In this document: positions 1-8,851 of the stretch, one piece after another
How positions within the stretch are numbered: position 1 is the stretch's first letter
How the letters are laid out: each line of letters opens with the position of its first letter
Source: RGIG3178 sp964533965
GTDB lineage: Bacteria; Bacillota; Clostridia; Christensenellales; QAND01
Direction: 5' to 3'
Assembly (NCBI GenBank): GCA_964533965.1
Contig: CAZHNN010000001.1
Span: 123,921-187,920, forward strand
DNA length: 64,000 nucleotides
Notes under the pieces: model-generated
Told to the model about the DNA's origin: nothing
Database searches by the model: none
Seen by the model: the letters and a program-made list of their open reading frames with translations, nothing else
Made by a program: the position numbers and the translations under genes

Positions 1-113
1 CGCTATCTGCCGATAAGCTCATGGTCATCGTCACCCACGACGCATACGAAGCATCGGGATTGGGAGAGCAGATCATCCCGCTTTCCGGGCCGCCGTTGAA
101 GGTAGAGCACTAA
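1..113 (+). CDS. C-terminal end of an ABC transporter ATP-binding protein (partial)
   Basis: Only the last 36 codons are present, in the frame starting at base 3 and ending at TAA 111-113. The peptide contains LMVIVTHDAYEASGLG, which looks like the switch (H-loop) region that follows Walker B in ABC ATPases, followed by a short C-terminal strand. The fragment is too short to identify the transported substrate. It ends before a hairpin terminator at 139. The ABC call rests on the VTHD motif alone, so another P-loop ATPase is possible. Confidence 0.5.
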   Translation, partial: LSADKLMVIVTHDAYEASGLGEQIIPLSGPPLKVEH

Positions 114-138
114 AGTGACTACAAGGATTTGACTTATA

Positions 139-163
139 ATGCCCCGATGGATCGGGGCATTTT
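139..163 (+). terminator. Rho-independent terminator of the 5' ABC ATPase gene
   Basis: Arms ATGCCCCGAT (139-148) and ATCGGGGCAT (151-160) form a perfect 10-bp stem with a 2-nt loop, followed by TTT. It lies 26 nt after the stop codon. Confidence 0.75.
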
Positions 164-170
164 GCATATT

Positions 171-225
171 AAAAGCAATGAGGGCACTGCCCTCATTGCA
201 TCGCTCATGGGTATCTGCCCATGAG
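171..225 (-). terminator. Terminator of the minus-strand glpK-hydrolase unit
   Basis: Reading the minus strand after the hydrolase stop, there are two hairpins: CTCATGGG/CCCATGAG (arms at 204-211 and 218-225), then GCAATGAGGG/CCCTCATTGC (175-199). The second is followed by TTTT on the minus strand (174-171). The second hairpin is the better terminator. Confidence 0.7.
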
Positions 226-247
226 AACCTTTATTGTAATTAATTCT

Positions 248-1162
248 TTACTCTTTTATATGCCCGTTCAGCCAATCCAAGATATCCTTCATCACTTCAT
301 CGTTATGGGGCTCATTTAACAGCTCGTGCCGCGCACCTGCGTACACTTTTACGCTTAAATCCTTTGCTCCTTCTTCCTTTAGCCTTGCGGCAACCTGTTC
401 GGCTCCTTTCCCATAGAGACTTACGGGGTCGTCCTTGCCCGAAACAAAGAGCATAGGCAACTCCTTGGGAACCGCCTTGAACCAGGCGGGCTTGGAATTG
501 TATGCGGTAAGCGCGCCCAGGTCGTAATAGCCGCGTGCGGTGAAGGTTTCGATTCGAAGCGGATCGGATTTGTATTTCTGTATGACTTCAACGTCTTGGG
601 ATAGCCAGGAAAACGTGTCGACCGGCTTCGGGTACGTCTTGTTGAACCCCTGGAACGTAATGCCGCGGAAGAACATAGACGGTTTCTTCTTGGGAAGCAA
701 TTGCGTCAGAAACAAGCCGAGCAGCGGCTTTATGCGACGGATCCCGCTGCAGCCCATCACAATCGCGCCGGAAAGCCCCTGCCCATATCGGGCGCAATAG
801 GCCTGAACCAAGGCTGCCCCCATCGAATGTCCGAACAGGAAGATAGGCACGCCCGGATACTCCTTACAAAGGCTGGTCCGGAGCATGTGGATATCCTCCA
901 TAAGGAGAACCCATCCACCCTTTTCACCGAAAAACCCACGCGGCGCGTCGGGTGTGGATAGGCCGTGTCCCGCCATATCAAAGCCGATGACGGCAAAGCC
1001 GCTCCCCTGTAGGAATTTCGCAAACGCATCATACCGCCCGAAATGCTCGAACATGCCGTGGCAGATAAGGACGACGGCGCGCGGGGAGGACAGCGGGTAT
1101 TCTCTTGCGTGGATCTTTCCCAAGCCCGTGGCGGAATCGTAAGAAAACGTTTTCGGCTCCAT
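248..1162 (-). CDS. Alpha/beta hydrolase, monoacylglycerol-lipase-like (serine hydrolase, S33 type)
   Basis: This 304-aa cytoplasmic protein has no signal peptide. The oxyanion-hole region HGMFEH is at 35-40, GHG at 65-67, the nucleophile elbow GHSMG at 111-115 (Ser113), an acid residue in GKDDPV (Asp244/245) and the base His279 in ARHELLN. This is the full order of a serine hydrolase triad, and the length fits the lysophospholipase/monoglyceride lipase family. The ATG at 1162 follows AGGAGGAG. The gene starts 13 nt after the glycerol kinase stop, so the two are probably co-transcribed. A hydrolase that frees glycerol from acylglycerols beside a kinase that phosphorylates glycerol is a plausible pathway, but the substrate is inferred. 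Confidence 0.85.
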   Translation of the reverse strand: MEPKTFSYDSATGLGKIHAREYPLSSPRAVVLICHGMFEHFGRYDAFAKFLQGSGFAVIGFDMAGHGLSTPDAPRGFFGEKGGWVLLMEDIHMLRTSLCKEYPGVPIFLFGHSMGAALVQAYCARYGQGLSGAIVMGCSGIRRIKPLLGLFLTQLLPKKKPSMFFRGITFQGFNKTYPKPVDTFSWLSQDVEVIQKYKSDPLRIETFTARGYYDLGALTAYNSKPAWFKAVPKELPMLFVSGKDDPVSLYGKGAEQVAARLKEEGAKDLSVKVYAGARHELLNEPHNDEVMKDILDWLNGHIKE

Positions 1163-1175
1163 GTTGCTCCTCCTC

Positions 1176-2666
1176 TTAGTCGGAAAGCCAGCCGCGCGTG
1201 CGCTCGATCGCCTTGTGCCATCGCTTCAATTGTTCAGCTCTGTACGCTTCATCCTTCTGTGGGATAAACTTCCTGTCCGGTGCCCATTGCGATTTTAGGC
1301 ATTCCGAATCGCTAAACAGGCCGATCGCCAGCCCGGCGAGGGTGGCCGCGCCCAGCGCCGTCGTCTCCACCACCTTCGGCCTCTCCACTTCAATGTTGAG
1401 GATATCGGATTGGAATTGCATCAAAAAGTCGTTGGAGCTTGCTCCTCCGTCCACCTTCAAGGTATGCAGCGGAGTGCCTGTTTCCTTTGCCATCGCATCC
1501 AGCACGTCGTGGGTCTGAAGCGCAATGCTCTCCAGTGCTGCTCGCGCGATGTGCGCCTTGCCCGTGCCTCGCGTGATGCCAAACAGTGTTCCGCGCGCAT
1601 AACCGTCCCAATACGGCGCGCCCAAGCCTGTAAACGCGGGAACCAGCACCACGCCGCCGGAATCTTCTACCGACTGTGCCAACAGCTCCGTTTCTTCAGA
1701 TGTATCGATCAAATGCAGCTCGTCCCGCAGCCACTGCACCACCGCGCCCGCGATGAACACGCTTCCCTCAAGCGCATACTGGAACGGCTGCCCCTTTTGG
1801 CTTGCCGCCATCGTCGTGATGAGCCCGTTTTGGGAGAACACGGGTTTATCGCCCGTGTGCATCAGCAAAAAGCAGCCTGTGCCGTAGGTGTTCTTCGCTT
1901 CGCCCGGCGTAAAGCAGCACTGCCCGAACAACGCGGCTTGCTGGTCGCCCGCAACGCCGCCGATGGGGATTTCTGCCCCCAGCACATCGCCGGAGGTCAC
2001 CCCGTAGATCTCGCTGCTGCTCTTTATCACGGGCAGCATCACGCGCGGCACGCCAAACAAGGATAACAGCTCGTCGTCCCAGTCGTGCGTTTGCAAATTG
2101 TACAGCATTGTACGCGAGGCGTTGGTATGGTCTGTCGCATATATTTTTCTGCCGGAAAGCTGATACAACAGATAAGTATCCACTGTGCCGCACATCAATT
2201 CGCCATCTCGGGCGCGCTTTTCTCCATCCGGCACGTTTTGCAAAATCCACTGCAGCTTCGTGGCGGAGCTGTAGGCGTCGAGCACGAGCCCGGTCTTTTG
2301 CCGTATCATCGGGCCATAGCCTTCATTTGCAAGCCTTGTGCAGTCTTCGGCTGTACGGCGGCATTGCCAGACGATCGCGTTGTATACGGGTGCGCCCGTG
2401 TGCCTGTCCCAGACGATGACGGTTTCGCGCTGGTTGGTGATTCCAAGAACATCGATGTCCTTTTCTCGCAGCTTTGCCAGCACCAACGCTTCGCGCAGCG
2501 CTCCCGTCTGTGAGAATAAAATCTCCTGCGGGTCGTGTTCCACCCAACCCGGCTTCGGGTACAATTGCGTGAACGGGCGGTTACACTGGGATATCGGTTG
2601 CCCCGAATTGTCGAACACCACCGCGCGGGAACTGGTCGTTCCTTGATCCAACGCTACAATGGGCAT
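1176..2666 (-). CDS. glpK: Glycerol kinase
   Basis: This 496-aa protein matches the usual GlpK length and belongs to the FGGY kinase family: ATP + glycerol to glycerol 3-phosphate in the cytoplasm. The N-terminal phosphate-1 loop LDQGTTSSRA is present, as are GWVEHDP, GVAGDQQAALFGQ and DGGASSNDFLMQ, all diagnostic of glycerol kinase. The start at 2666 is preceded by AAGGAG. It is first in a two-gene unit with the hydrolase. No glpF or glpD is seen nearby. I found no convincing promoter or catabolite-response element upstream by eye. Confidence 0.96.
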   Translation of the reverse strand: MPIVALDQGTTSSRAVVFDNSGQPISQCNRPFTQLYPKPGWVEHDPQEILFSQTGALREALVLAKLREKDIDVLGITNQRETVIVWDRHTGAPVYNAIVWQCRRTAEDCTRLANEGYGPMIRQKTGLVLDAYSSATKLQWILQNVPDGEKRARDGELMCGTVDTYLLYQLSGRKIYATDHTNASRTMLYNLQTHDWDDELLSLFGVPRVMLPVIKSSSEIYGVTSGDVLGAEIPIGGVAGDQQAALFGQCCFTPGEAKNTYGTGCFLLMHTGDKPVFSQNGLITTMAASQKGQPFQYALEGSVFIAGAVVQWLRDELHLIDTSEETELLAQSVEDSGGVVLVPAFTGLGAPYWDGYARGTLFGITRGTGKAHIARAALESIALQTHDVLDAMAKETGTPLHTLKVDGGASSNDFLMQFQSDILNIEVERPKVVETTALGAATLAGLAIGLFSDSECLKSQWAPDRKFIPQKDEAYRAEQLKRWHKAIERTRGWLSD

Positions 2667-2782
2667 AGACGACGCTCCTTTTTTTGGCGGGAATCACGCT
2701 CCGCAGCCGGAAAACATTTTGCCAGATGTATTTAAATCATTTGCGAAACCATTCGTATGATTAAAAAGTAAATTTCCCGTGG

Positions 2783-3436
2783 TCAAAGCAATTTTAGTAT
2801 TTTATCGAAGATTCCCTTGTCCGTTACAATATTGTGGCCGGATATAAGGGCATCAAAATCCATCGCCTGGTACACAGCCAATGACTGGATAAACACGTCC
2901 TTTTCACAGGTGAGATCCGGAACGATCTCATCCATATTGTCGCCGATATTGTCCCCGACGTTGATCACCCTGTCCGCTTCATCCAATACACAGATCGAAT
3001 CGACGGTATGCCCGGGCGAGTACACGAGCCTTATCCGGTCTTCCGGGAAATGGAGCTCATGGTCAAATGTCATATTGGGAAGAACCAATTCTGCATTTCC
3101 GCGGACGTACCCGCCGTTTTTTTGCAGCATTTCATCCCATTTTCGCAACATCATTTCGCGGCATAGTGCGTGGGAAACGATCGTGCAGCCTCTAAATTCA
3201 CCATTTCCCCAGACGTGGTCCCAATGGTGGTGCGTAAGGATGACAATGGTTGGCTTTGCGTCGCTTTTGATCATCTCTTTAATGGGGGCGACGCTCAATG
3301 AACCCAGACCGGTATCGATGATGTAATTGCAATGACTGCCTTTGATAAGCTGGATGTTCAAATCCCAACCGGAAGGAATGTCTTTGCCTTCATAGGTGAA
3401 CAGGATGCTCCTGTTATGAATCTTCTTTATTTTCAT
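2783..3436 (-). CDS. MBL-fold metallo-hydrolase (metallo-beta-lactamase superfamily)
   Basis: This 217-aa protein carries the metal-binding HxHxDH motif as THHHWDH (His69, His71, Asp73, His74), with later ligand candidates SPGHTVDS and ISGH. The N-terminal strand-turn YIIDTGLGS is typical of the fold. A longer reading from 3640 is open, but a sigma-A promoter at 3496-3468 lies inside it, so the ATG at 3436 is preferred; its ribosome site is weak. It is a single gene divergent from the ABC exporter. Substrate is unknown; glyoxalase II-like thioester hydrolysis or other phosphoester/lactone hydrolysis is possible. Confidence 0.85.
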   Translation of the reverse strand: MKIKKIHNRSILFTYEGKDIPSGWDLNIQLIKGSHCNYIIDTGLGSLSVAPIKEMIKSDAKPTIVILTHHHWDHVWGNGEFRGCTIVSHALCREMMLRKWDEMLQKNGGYVRGNAELVLPNMTFDHELHFPEDRIRLVYSPGHTVDSICVLDEADRVINVGDNIGDNMDEIVPDLTCEKDVFIQSLAVYQAMDFDALISGHNIVTDKGIFDKILKLL

Positions 3437-3467
3437 TTTGATTCCCACTTTTGTTGGAATTACCTTT

Positions 3468-3496
3468 ATACTAAGGGACGAATTGGAAATTGTCCA
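3468..3496 (-). promoter_or_regulatory. Sigma-A promoter of the MBL-fold gene
   Basis: On the minus strand: TGGACA (3496-3491), 17-bp spacer, TAGTAT (3473-3468). Transcription would begin about 25 nt before the ATG at 3436, which excludes the upstream in-frame start. Confidence 0.6.
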
Positions 3497-3671
3497 CAGC
3501 CTTAAAGTAACGTTAACTATAGGCAGAATTATCGCAAATGCAGCTTGCGCCATACTTGAGCAGTCATAGCAAATAGTGCAATCTAAATCTTGATCCAGCT
3601 CCCAACGCAAAATAGTAAGGGGATTGCGCTCACCACCCACTGCGCTAAGGCGTTAATGGTAAGCCCACTTG

Positions 3672-3700
3672 TTGAAAAATAACAAACGTATTGCTACAAT
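3672..3700 (+). promoter_or_regulatory. Sigma-A promoter of the ABC-2 exporter operon
   Basis: TTGAAA (3672-3677), 17-bp spacer, TACAAT (3695-3700), 44 nt before the ATG at 3745, which follows the ribosome site AAAGGAGAA. Confidence 0.7.
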
Positions 3701-3744
3701 GAATCGGATGCACAAAAACGCGCAATTCCCGAAAGGAGAACGGC

Positions 3745-4476
3745 ATGATCGTACTCAATCACATATCCAAAAGCTACGCGAAAAGCAGCGTTAAAGCGGT
3801 GGACGACATCTCGCTTCATGTAAAAAAGGGCGAGGTGTTCGGTTTCATCGGCCCCAACGGAGCGGGCAAGACGACCACGATCAAGATGATCACCGGCATC
3901 CTGGCTCCGGACTCGGGCGAAGTGCGGATAAACGGGTATGACATGGCGAAAAATCCGATCGAGTGCAAGCAGAGTTTCTCTTATGTACCCGACGCGCACG
4001 AGGTGTACGACAGGCTGACCGGAAGGGAATACCTCAATTTCCTGGCGGATATGTACGGCATCGACACAAAAACGCGCCAGGCGCAGATGGAAAAATACCT
4101 AACGATGTTTGAACTTACAGGCGCCGTTGGCGAGCAGATCAAAAGCTATTCCCACGGCATGCGGCAGAAGCTCTCGCTCACAGGGGCGTTGTTGCCAAAT
4201 CCGCCGCTGTGGATCATGGACGAACCGATGGTGGGGCTTGACCCCAAGAGCCAGCACCTGCTCAAACAGGAGATGCGCGCACATTGTGAGAGAGGCAATA
4301 CCATCTTCTTCTCCACGCACGTGCTGGACGTGGCGGAAAAGCTCTGCGACCGCATCGCAATATTGAACCACGGCAAGATCGTGGCGGAGGGGACTCTTGA
4401 GGAGCTGCGCAGCGGCAGCAACGAATCGCTCGAATCGTTGTTCCTCGAACTCACCGAAAGCGAGGATGTGCTGTGA
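3745..4476 (+). CDS. ABC-2 type transporter, ATP-binding protein
   Basis: This 243-aa nucleotide-binding subunit has Walker A GPNGAGKTT (36-44), a variant signature YSHGMRQKL (135-143), Walker B LWIMDEP (155-161) and the switch His192 in FSTHVLD. The signature resembles that of ABC-2 exporters of drugs, lipids or peptides. The stop overlaps the GTG start of the permease by 4 nt, so the two are translationally coupled and form one transporter. The exported substrate is not identifiable. Confidence 0.92.
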   Translation: MIVLNHISKSYAKSSVKAVDDISLHVKKGEVFGFIGPNGAGKTTTIKMITGILAPDSGEVRINGYDMAKNPIECKQSFSYVPDAHEVYDRLTGREYLNFLADMYGIDTKTRQAQMEKYLTMFELTGAVGEQIKSYSHGMRQKLSLTGALLPNPPLWIMDEPMVGLDPKSQHLLKQEMRAHCERGNTIFFSTHVLDVAEKLCDRIAILNHGKIVAEGTLEELRSGSNESLESLFLELTESEDVL

Positions 4477-6146
4477 AAAAATTCCTGTCGTTGACCTGGC
4501 TACAGATCAAAGTGCATCTTGGGCTTGCCGATCTGTTCACGTCGCTGCGTGGGTCAAGCAAGGAAAAGATGCGCGGCATCGGCTATATCGTGCTGTTCCT
4601 TTTCATTGTGGGAACGCTTGTCGGCGTCGTATCCTTTCTGATGAATGCTCTCTTTGGCGTTGTGATGATCCCTGTTCTGCAGCAGACTGTGCTGGCGATG
4701 ATCATCCTGGCGGGCATGCTGGTGTCGCTGTTGTTTGGCGTCTTCTATGCCATAAGCCTCTATTACTCCAAGGACAACGAGTTTCTGATGTCGCTGCCGT
4801 TGCCCAAAACTGCTGCGTTTGCAAGCAAGTTCATCGTGGCGATGCTGGGTGAGATCGGCACCTTCGCGCTGTTGGTCATACCCGCGCTTGTCACGTTTTC
4901 ACTGCATGTGACGGTGGATTTCTCCTTCTGTCTCATCGGTCTGCTCGTCGTGCTGTTCGGGCCGTTCATACCGTTTGCCATCGCAAACCTTTTGGCCGCC
5001 TTGGTCATGCGGGTTTCCGCGCTATCCCGGCACCGCAACCAGATCGCGATCGTGGGTGGCTTCATCCTGTTGGCAGGCTATCTGTTCCTCAACCAATACT
5101 TATCCGCCAATCTCCCGCAAATGAGTTCGCAGGATATCATGATCCTGCTGAGCGGCGGAATCGTTAAAGCTGTGACAGCGGCGTTCCCGCCCGCGCAATG
5201 GGCGGCGGCAGCCCTTGTGTCCCAGGGACCGGAAGCGCTGACCGGGTTGCTGTTGTTCGTAGGCGTCTCCGCGCTGGCATTTTTGCTGTGCATTCTGGTC
5301 TCCGGCCGCCTGTTTGCCTCCAGCGCCTCCTCGCAAAGCGAAACGTTCAAGAAGAACAAGCGCATAGCCATAGGGGAACTGGGCCGCAAAGTACGAAGCC
5401 CCGAGATGAGCATCTTTGTCAAGGAATGGAAAGTCATTCTGCGGTCGCCCGTATATGCCATGAACTCTTTGACAGCCGTTATCATGGCGCCACTGATGGT
5501 CGCAGTGATGGTCTTCACGCCGGCCAAGGGACTCGAAGGAGGCCTTATCGGCGCGTTGGGGATGTTAAATGGCGCTAACGTTACGGGTTATTTCCTGTTG
5601 GGAGGCGCCGCATATTGCTACCTGATGGCGTCTATCAACGTAGCGTGTATGACGATGTATTCGCGTGAAGGAGATGCCATATGGATCGTGCAGGTCATGC
5701 CCGTGAACGCAAAGAGCATTTATCTGGGAAAGCTTCTGTGTTCGATCAGCATTTCGGCGCTTGCGGTGTTTGCAACCTCGATCGCATTTACGATCCTGTT
5801 GCAGATCGACGTATTCACTTCGTTCGGATCGGCCTTGCTTGGCTTAATCGCCTGCACACCGATGCTCATCATCTCGCTGCTCTTTGATATGCTGTGGCCG
5901 AAATTACACTGGGACAGCGAGCGCAAGGCCATCAAGAGCAATGTCAACTCGCTTATAGGCATGATGGTGGCGTTTTTGTTTGAAGCTGTGCTCGTCTTTG
6001 GCGTCATCACATTGTTAAACTCGGGAACAAGCATTCTTGCGGCAGTGATGATCGTGCTGGCGCTCTGTGTGACGCTCTCGGTACTCTCATACGGATTAAG
6101 CGTAAAACAAGCCCAGAAGCTGCAGGACCGCATGGGAGAACGCTAA
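4473..6146 (+). CDS. ABC-2 type transporter permease (putative exporter membrane subunit)
   Basis: This 557-aa, very hydrophobic protein has about 12 membrane segments, with long cytoplasmic stretches near residues 290-320 and 470-490. The start is a GTG at 4473 overlapping the preceding stop (GTGA). The length and the two six-helix halves resemble fused permeases of Firmicutes ABC exporters in which one gene encodes both halves. It pairs with the ATPase at 3745. An intrinsic terminator follows at 6150. Confidence 0.85.
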   Translation: MKKFLSLTWLQIKVHLGLADLFTSLRGSSKEKMRGIGYIVLFLFIVGTLVGVVSFLMNALFGVVMIPVLQQTVLAMIILAGMLVSLLFGVFYAISLYYSKDNEFLMSLPLPKTAAFASKFIVAMLGEIGTFALLVIPALVTFSLHVTVDFSFCLIGLLVVLFGPFIPFAIANLLAALVMRVSALSRHRNQIAIVGGFILLAGYLFLNQYLSANLPQMSSQDIMILLSGGIVKAVTAAFPPAQWAAAALVSQGPEALTGLLLFVGVSALAFLLCILVSGRLFASSASSQSETFKKNKRIAIGELGRKVRSPEMSIFVKEWKVILRSPVYAMNSLTAVIMAPLMVAVMVFTPAKGLEGGLIGALGMLNGANVTGYFLLGGAAYCYLMASINVACMTMYSREGDAIWIVQVMPVNAKSIYLGKLLCSISISALAVFATSIAFTILLQIDVFTSFGSALLGLIACTPMLIISLLFDMLWPKLHWDSERKAIKSNVNSLIGMMVAFLFEAVLVFGVITLLNSGTSILAAVMIVLALCVTLSVLSYGLSVKQAQKLQDRMGER

Positions 6147-6149
6147 TAG

Positions 6150-6185
6150 GCGTCAGGGAGGATTCGATCCTCCCTGATGCTTTAT
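6150..6185 (+). terminator. Terminator of the ABC-2 operon
   Basis: GCGTCAGGGAGGA and TCCTCCCTGATGC form a 12-13 bp stem around TTCGA and are followed by TTTATTT. Confidence 0.8.
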
Positions 6186-6218
6186 TTGGGCATAGAAAGC
6201 CTTTTCAGCCCGAATTCC

Positions 6219-6247
6219 TTTACTTTCCACAGCCTGTCCTGTACAAT
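6219..6247 (+). promoter_or_regulatory. Sigma-A promoter of degV
   Basis: TTTACT (6219-6224), 17-bp spacer, TACAAT (6242-6247), 36 nt before the ATG at 6283. Confidence 0.6.
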
Positions 6248-6282
6248 TACAAATAATATATTACATAGGAAAGGCACTTTCG

Positions 6283-7122
6283 ATGATAAAAATCATTGCG
6301 GACAGCACCTGCGACTTGCCGGAAGAGATGTATTCAAAATATGACATCTCCATCATCCCGCTCAAGGTGAGCATTGCCAACAAGACGTACAACGACAAGC
6401 TCGAAATATCAACGCGGGAGCTGTTTACGCTGATTGATAAATACAACGAAATGTCCGTCACTTCCGCGCCATCGCCCGAGGAATATCGCAATCTGATGGA
6501 AAAAGCGGTTCAGAACGGTGACAGCGTCATCTGCACGACGATCTCCTCGGGGCTTAGCGCATCGTACCAGAGCGCGCTGATCGCAGCATCGATGGTGCAC
6601 GGAGACGTCCATATCATCGATACGCGCACAGCCTCTTTGGGCAGCGGAATGATCGCGCTTTTAGCGGCGAGGCTTGCGGAGGCGGGCGAGAAGATCGAAG
6701 ACATCGTACGTGCGTGCAGGGAAAAGGTGTCGCGGCAGCGCACGCTGATACTGCTGGATACCGTGGAATACCTGCGAAAAGGCGGCCGCATCGGCGCGGT
6801 GGCGGCGAGGATGGCGGGGATATTGGGCATCAAACCGCTGATCAGCGTGATGAAGGACGGCACCAACGAGGTTATCCACAAGACGCGCGGCTACCAAAAG
6901 GGCATGGAGTGGATGCTACACTACATTTTGGATACCGCCAGGGATTTAACGCATCAGACGGTGGGCATTGCGTATTCGTCGGTGGAGGCGCCTGCCTTAC
7001 GGTTCAAGGAAATGTTGGAAAGGTATGTGAAACCAAAGGAGGTTTTGATGACGGGGCTCGGAAGCGTCGTGGCGACGCACATCGGGCCGGATGCATTCGG
7101 CGTTTTTTGGGAAGAAAAATAG
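6283..7122 (+). CDS. degV: DegV family fatty-acid-binding protein
   Basis: This 279-aa cytoplasmic protein shows the DegV pattern: N-terminal ADSTCDLP (6-13), the TSAPSPEEY segment near 60, TTISSGLSASY near 85-95 that contacts the fatty-acid carboxylate, and DTRTASLGSG near 110. In FakB-type proteins the bound fatty acid is presented to the kinase FakA; no fakA is visible here. A lipoprotein gene follows after 26 nt and is probably co-transcribed. Confidence 0.92.
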   Translation: MIKIIADSTCDLPEEMYSKYDISIIPLKVSIANKTYNDKLEISTRELFTLIDKYNEMSVTSAPSPEEYRNLMEKAVQNGDSVICTTISSGLSASYQSALIAASMVHGDVHIIDTRTASLGSGMIALLAARLAEAGEKIEDIVRACREKVSRQRTLILLDTVEYLRKGGRIGAVAARMAGILGIKPLISVMKDGTNEVIHKTRGYQKGMEWMLHYILDTARDLTHQTVGIAYSSVEAPALRFKEMLERYVKPKEVLMTGLGSVVATHIGPDAFGVFWEEK

Positions 7123-7148
7123 CCGATAACAAAAACGGAGGTGTCCCG

Positions 7149-7673
7149 ATGAGCATGAAGAAATGGTTCTGCATTTTGATGGCATCGGTACTTTGCGTAG
7201 CACTCTTCGGGTGCGCAAAACAGCAGCCCAAGAGCTCCACGTCGCCTGCGCCGACATTGCCGTCCAACGACAAGATAAGCATCACCGGCAAAGTGGAATT
7301 GGCCATAAGTGCTGACAACGACACCTACACCGTCACCTGTACGAGCAACATTCCGGATGGCGCATTCGTAGACATCTATCTTTTGGATGACGCCGGCAAT
7401 ATGCTGGATTTTACCGGCGACGTGATTTCTAAGAACGGAAAATGCACCGCATCCTTCGATGTGGACAGTGCGAAGGCGACGGCAAAGGCAAACAAGGCGC
7501 AGGGAATTGTGGCACGGGTGGAATTCTTTCCATCCAACAAGGTCCAGCCGATCGGCATTCAGGAGAAATTCGGAGCCAAGGGCAGCAAACTTGCCGGGGA
7601 CAACGTGATACGGGATGAAACCACGAGTGAGACGGGTGTACGGATGGAATCTTCTGAAAAAAGTTTGATTTAA
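7149..7673 (+). CDS. Predicted lipoprotein of unknown function
   Basis: This 174-aa protein begins MSMKKWFC and has a hydrophobic signal ending in the lipobox-like LFGC (Cys about residue 23). A Ser/Pro-rich linker then leads to a beta-rich domain of about 110 residues, probably immunoglobulin-like, suggested by alternating strands such as YTVTCTSNIPDGAFVDIYLL. The ATG at 7149 is 8 nt after CGGAGG. It sits downstream of degV and before a terminator. The family is not recognised. Confidence 0.75.
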   Translation: MSMKKWFCILMASVLCVALFGCAKQQPKSSTSPAPTLPSNDKISITGKVELAISADNDTYTVTCTSNIPDGAFVDIYLLDDAGNMLDFTGDVISKNGKCTASFDVDSAKATAKANKAQGIVARVEFFPSNKVQPIGIQEKFGAKGSKLAGDNVIRDETTSETGVRMESSEKSLI

Positions 7674-7690
7674 TGTAAAGCAAAACGAAG

Positions 7691-7716
7691 AGCGGCGTCT
7701 CAAAGCCGCTTTTTTT
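7691..7716 (+). terminator. Terminator of the degV-lipoprotein unit
   Basis: AGCGGC/GCCGCT stem around an 8-nt loop followed by seven T residues. Confidence 0.85.
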
Positions 7717-7792
7717 ATTGGTCATGACCGTAGAACAAGATAGTGCCAACCAGATATGGATAACTCGGTAAGTACAGCGGAAATCCATCAAT

Positions 7793-7815
7793 AAAAAAGC
7801 GGCCTTGCGGCCGCT
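7793..7815 (-). terminator. Terminator of the minus-strand lipoprotein pair
   Basis: On the minus strand AGCGGCC-GCAA-GGCCGCT is followed by TTTTT. It converges on the degV terminator. Confidence 0.85.
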
Positions 7816-7828
7816 TGGATCCAAAGCG

Positions 7829-8176
7829 TTATTTCTTGGTCAGTACCGTCGTAAGGCCGTCCGTACCGACAAATGTCAGCGTGTTGGTCTTGCTGTCGAT
7901 GGTGAATGTCGCCTGGCTGGTGACAGGCTGCCCTGAAGCCACGTTCATGGTGAACACGATTACGTTGGTATCCTTCTTGTTGGCATCCTTGACGATTGAA
8001 AACGTTCCGCCAACCACAACGTCGGGAGAGACGTTGATCGCAAAGCTCATGTTCTTGTCGAAAGTATAGGTCGTGCCGCTGGCATCTACCCACGTTCCTT
8101 CGATGGCGCTTTTCTTACAGCCGGTAAGCGCAAACATGCAAAGCAGAACGGCCAAAAATACGGTTAGTTTTTTCAT
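7829..8176 (-). CDS. Small lipoprotein with lipocalin-like GTW repeat-domain, copy 2
   Basis: This 115-aa protein has a signal peptide ending in the lipobox LTGC (Cys20), then IEGTWVDASGTTYTFD and alternating beta strands. It resembles the protein encoded at 8220-8543 in layout: lipobox, I-x-GTW, a central G-TF/G-TY strand, and a final strand before the C terminus. Such small beta-barrel lipoproteins are common in Clostridia and have no assigned role. The ATG follows GGAGG. It lies 43 nt after the upstream paralogue, in the same transcript. Confidence 0.8.
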   Translation of the reverse strand: MKKLTVFLAVLLCMFALTGCKKSAIEGTWVDASGTTYTFDKNMSFAINVSPDVVVGGTFSIVKDANKKDTNVIVFTMNVASGQPVTSQATFTIDSKTNTLTFVGTDGLTTVLTKK

Positions 8177-8219
8177 ACGATGTATTCCTCCATAAGCGGC
8201 AGAGCCGTCTTGTGTACTC

Positions 8220-8543
8220 TTAGCGAATTCGTGTCATGGTGATAACAGCACCGGAATCAGGGCTTGTGATGCGAAGCGTGTTGCCCTTGATCTCGATGAC
8301 GCCGCTTTGTTGCTGATTGGCTACAGTCAGCACCAGCGTGTTGGTGGCTTTGTCAAACGTATAGGTGCCGGTTACGGGGTTCTGACCGGTCAGCGTGATG
8401 ATGACCTGATTGTCCTTTGTAAACTCATAAGCCGCCCCCAGCGTATCATGTTTCCAAGTGCCGACGATGGAGGTGTTGCCGCAGCCTATAAGGGCAGCCG
8501 TTAGCAGTAGAGCGCATAACACAATGCAAACCACTCTCATCAT
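8220..8543 (-). CDS. Small lipoprotein with lipocalin-like GTW repeat-domain, copy 1
   Basis: This 107-aa protein has the lipobox LIGC (Cys21), followed by SIVGTWKHD and repeating strands (GTYTFDKATNTLVL). It is a paralogue of the next gene downstream on the minus strand, so the pair arose by tandem duplication. It is likely anchored to the outer face of the membrane. The start at 8543 follows AGAGG. Function is unknown. Confidence 0.8.
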   Translation of the reverse strand: MMRVVCIVLCALLLTAALIGCGNTSIVGTWKHDTLGAAYEFTKDNQVIITLTGQNPVTGTYTFDKATNTLVLTVANQQQSGVIEIKGNTLRITSPDSGAVITMTRIR

Positions 8544-8585
8544 CTTTCGCCTCTTTTCCCAATACTCTGTGAGAATAGCTAAGTA

Positions 8586-8614
8586 ATTATAGCGTTATTT
8601 ACCGTGTTTGTAAA
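8586..8614 (-). promoter_or_regulatory. Sigma-A promoter of the lipoprotein pair
   Basis: On the minus strand: TTTACA (8614-8609), 17-bp spacer, TATAAT (8591-8586), 43 nt before the ATG at 8543. Confidence 0.75.
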
Positions 8615-8851
8615 GCTAGAAGGGTACAGCACCGCAAGAGGGAATGCCTAGGAACGGTGCATTGGATAGTATAACATGCCATGTGTAAACCATGCGAATT
8701 TAGCCGATGCATGACAATCGGTTGCCATTTTGTGCCGGGGCAGATCGAAACACACCACCTTATATAGGGTGTTCTAAATGATTTCATACAAGATAGGAAA
8801 CAATAGGAAAATGAATGCCACACGCCGGAAAAAGAAAGTGGCGAATGCGGT

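Noticed and set aside
757..1221. Long minus-strand frame overlapping the hydrolase
   Set aside because: It is a shadow in another frame of a protein with an intact catalytic triad; Arg/Pro-rich composition and no ribosome site.
1410..2066. 218-codon plus-strand frame opposite glpK
   Set aside because: It lies antisense to a well-recognised glycerol kinase and reads as His/Arg/Cys-rich noise.
3437..3640. N-terminal extension of the MBL-fold protein
   Set aside because: A sigma-A promoter (3496-3468) lies inside it, and the extension has no family similarity.
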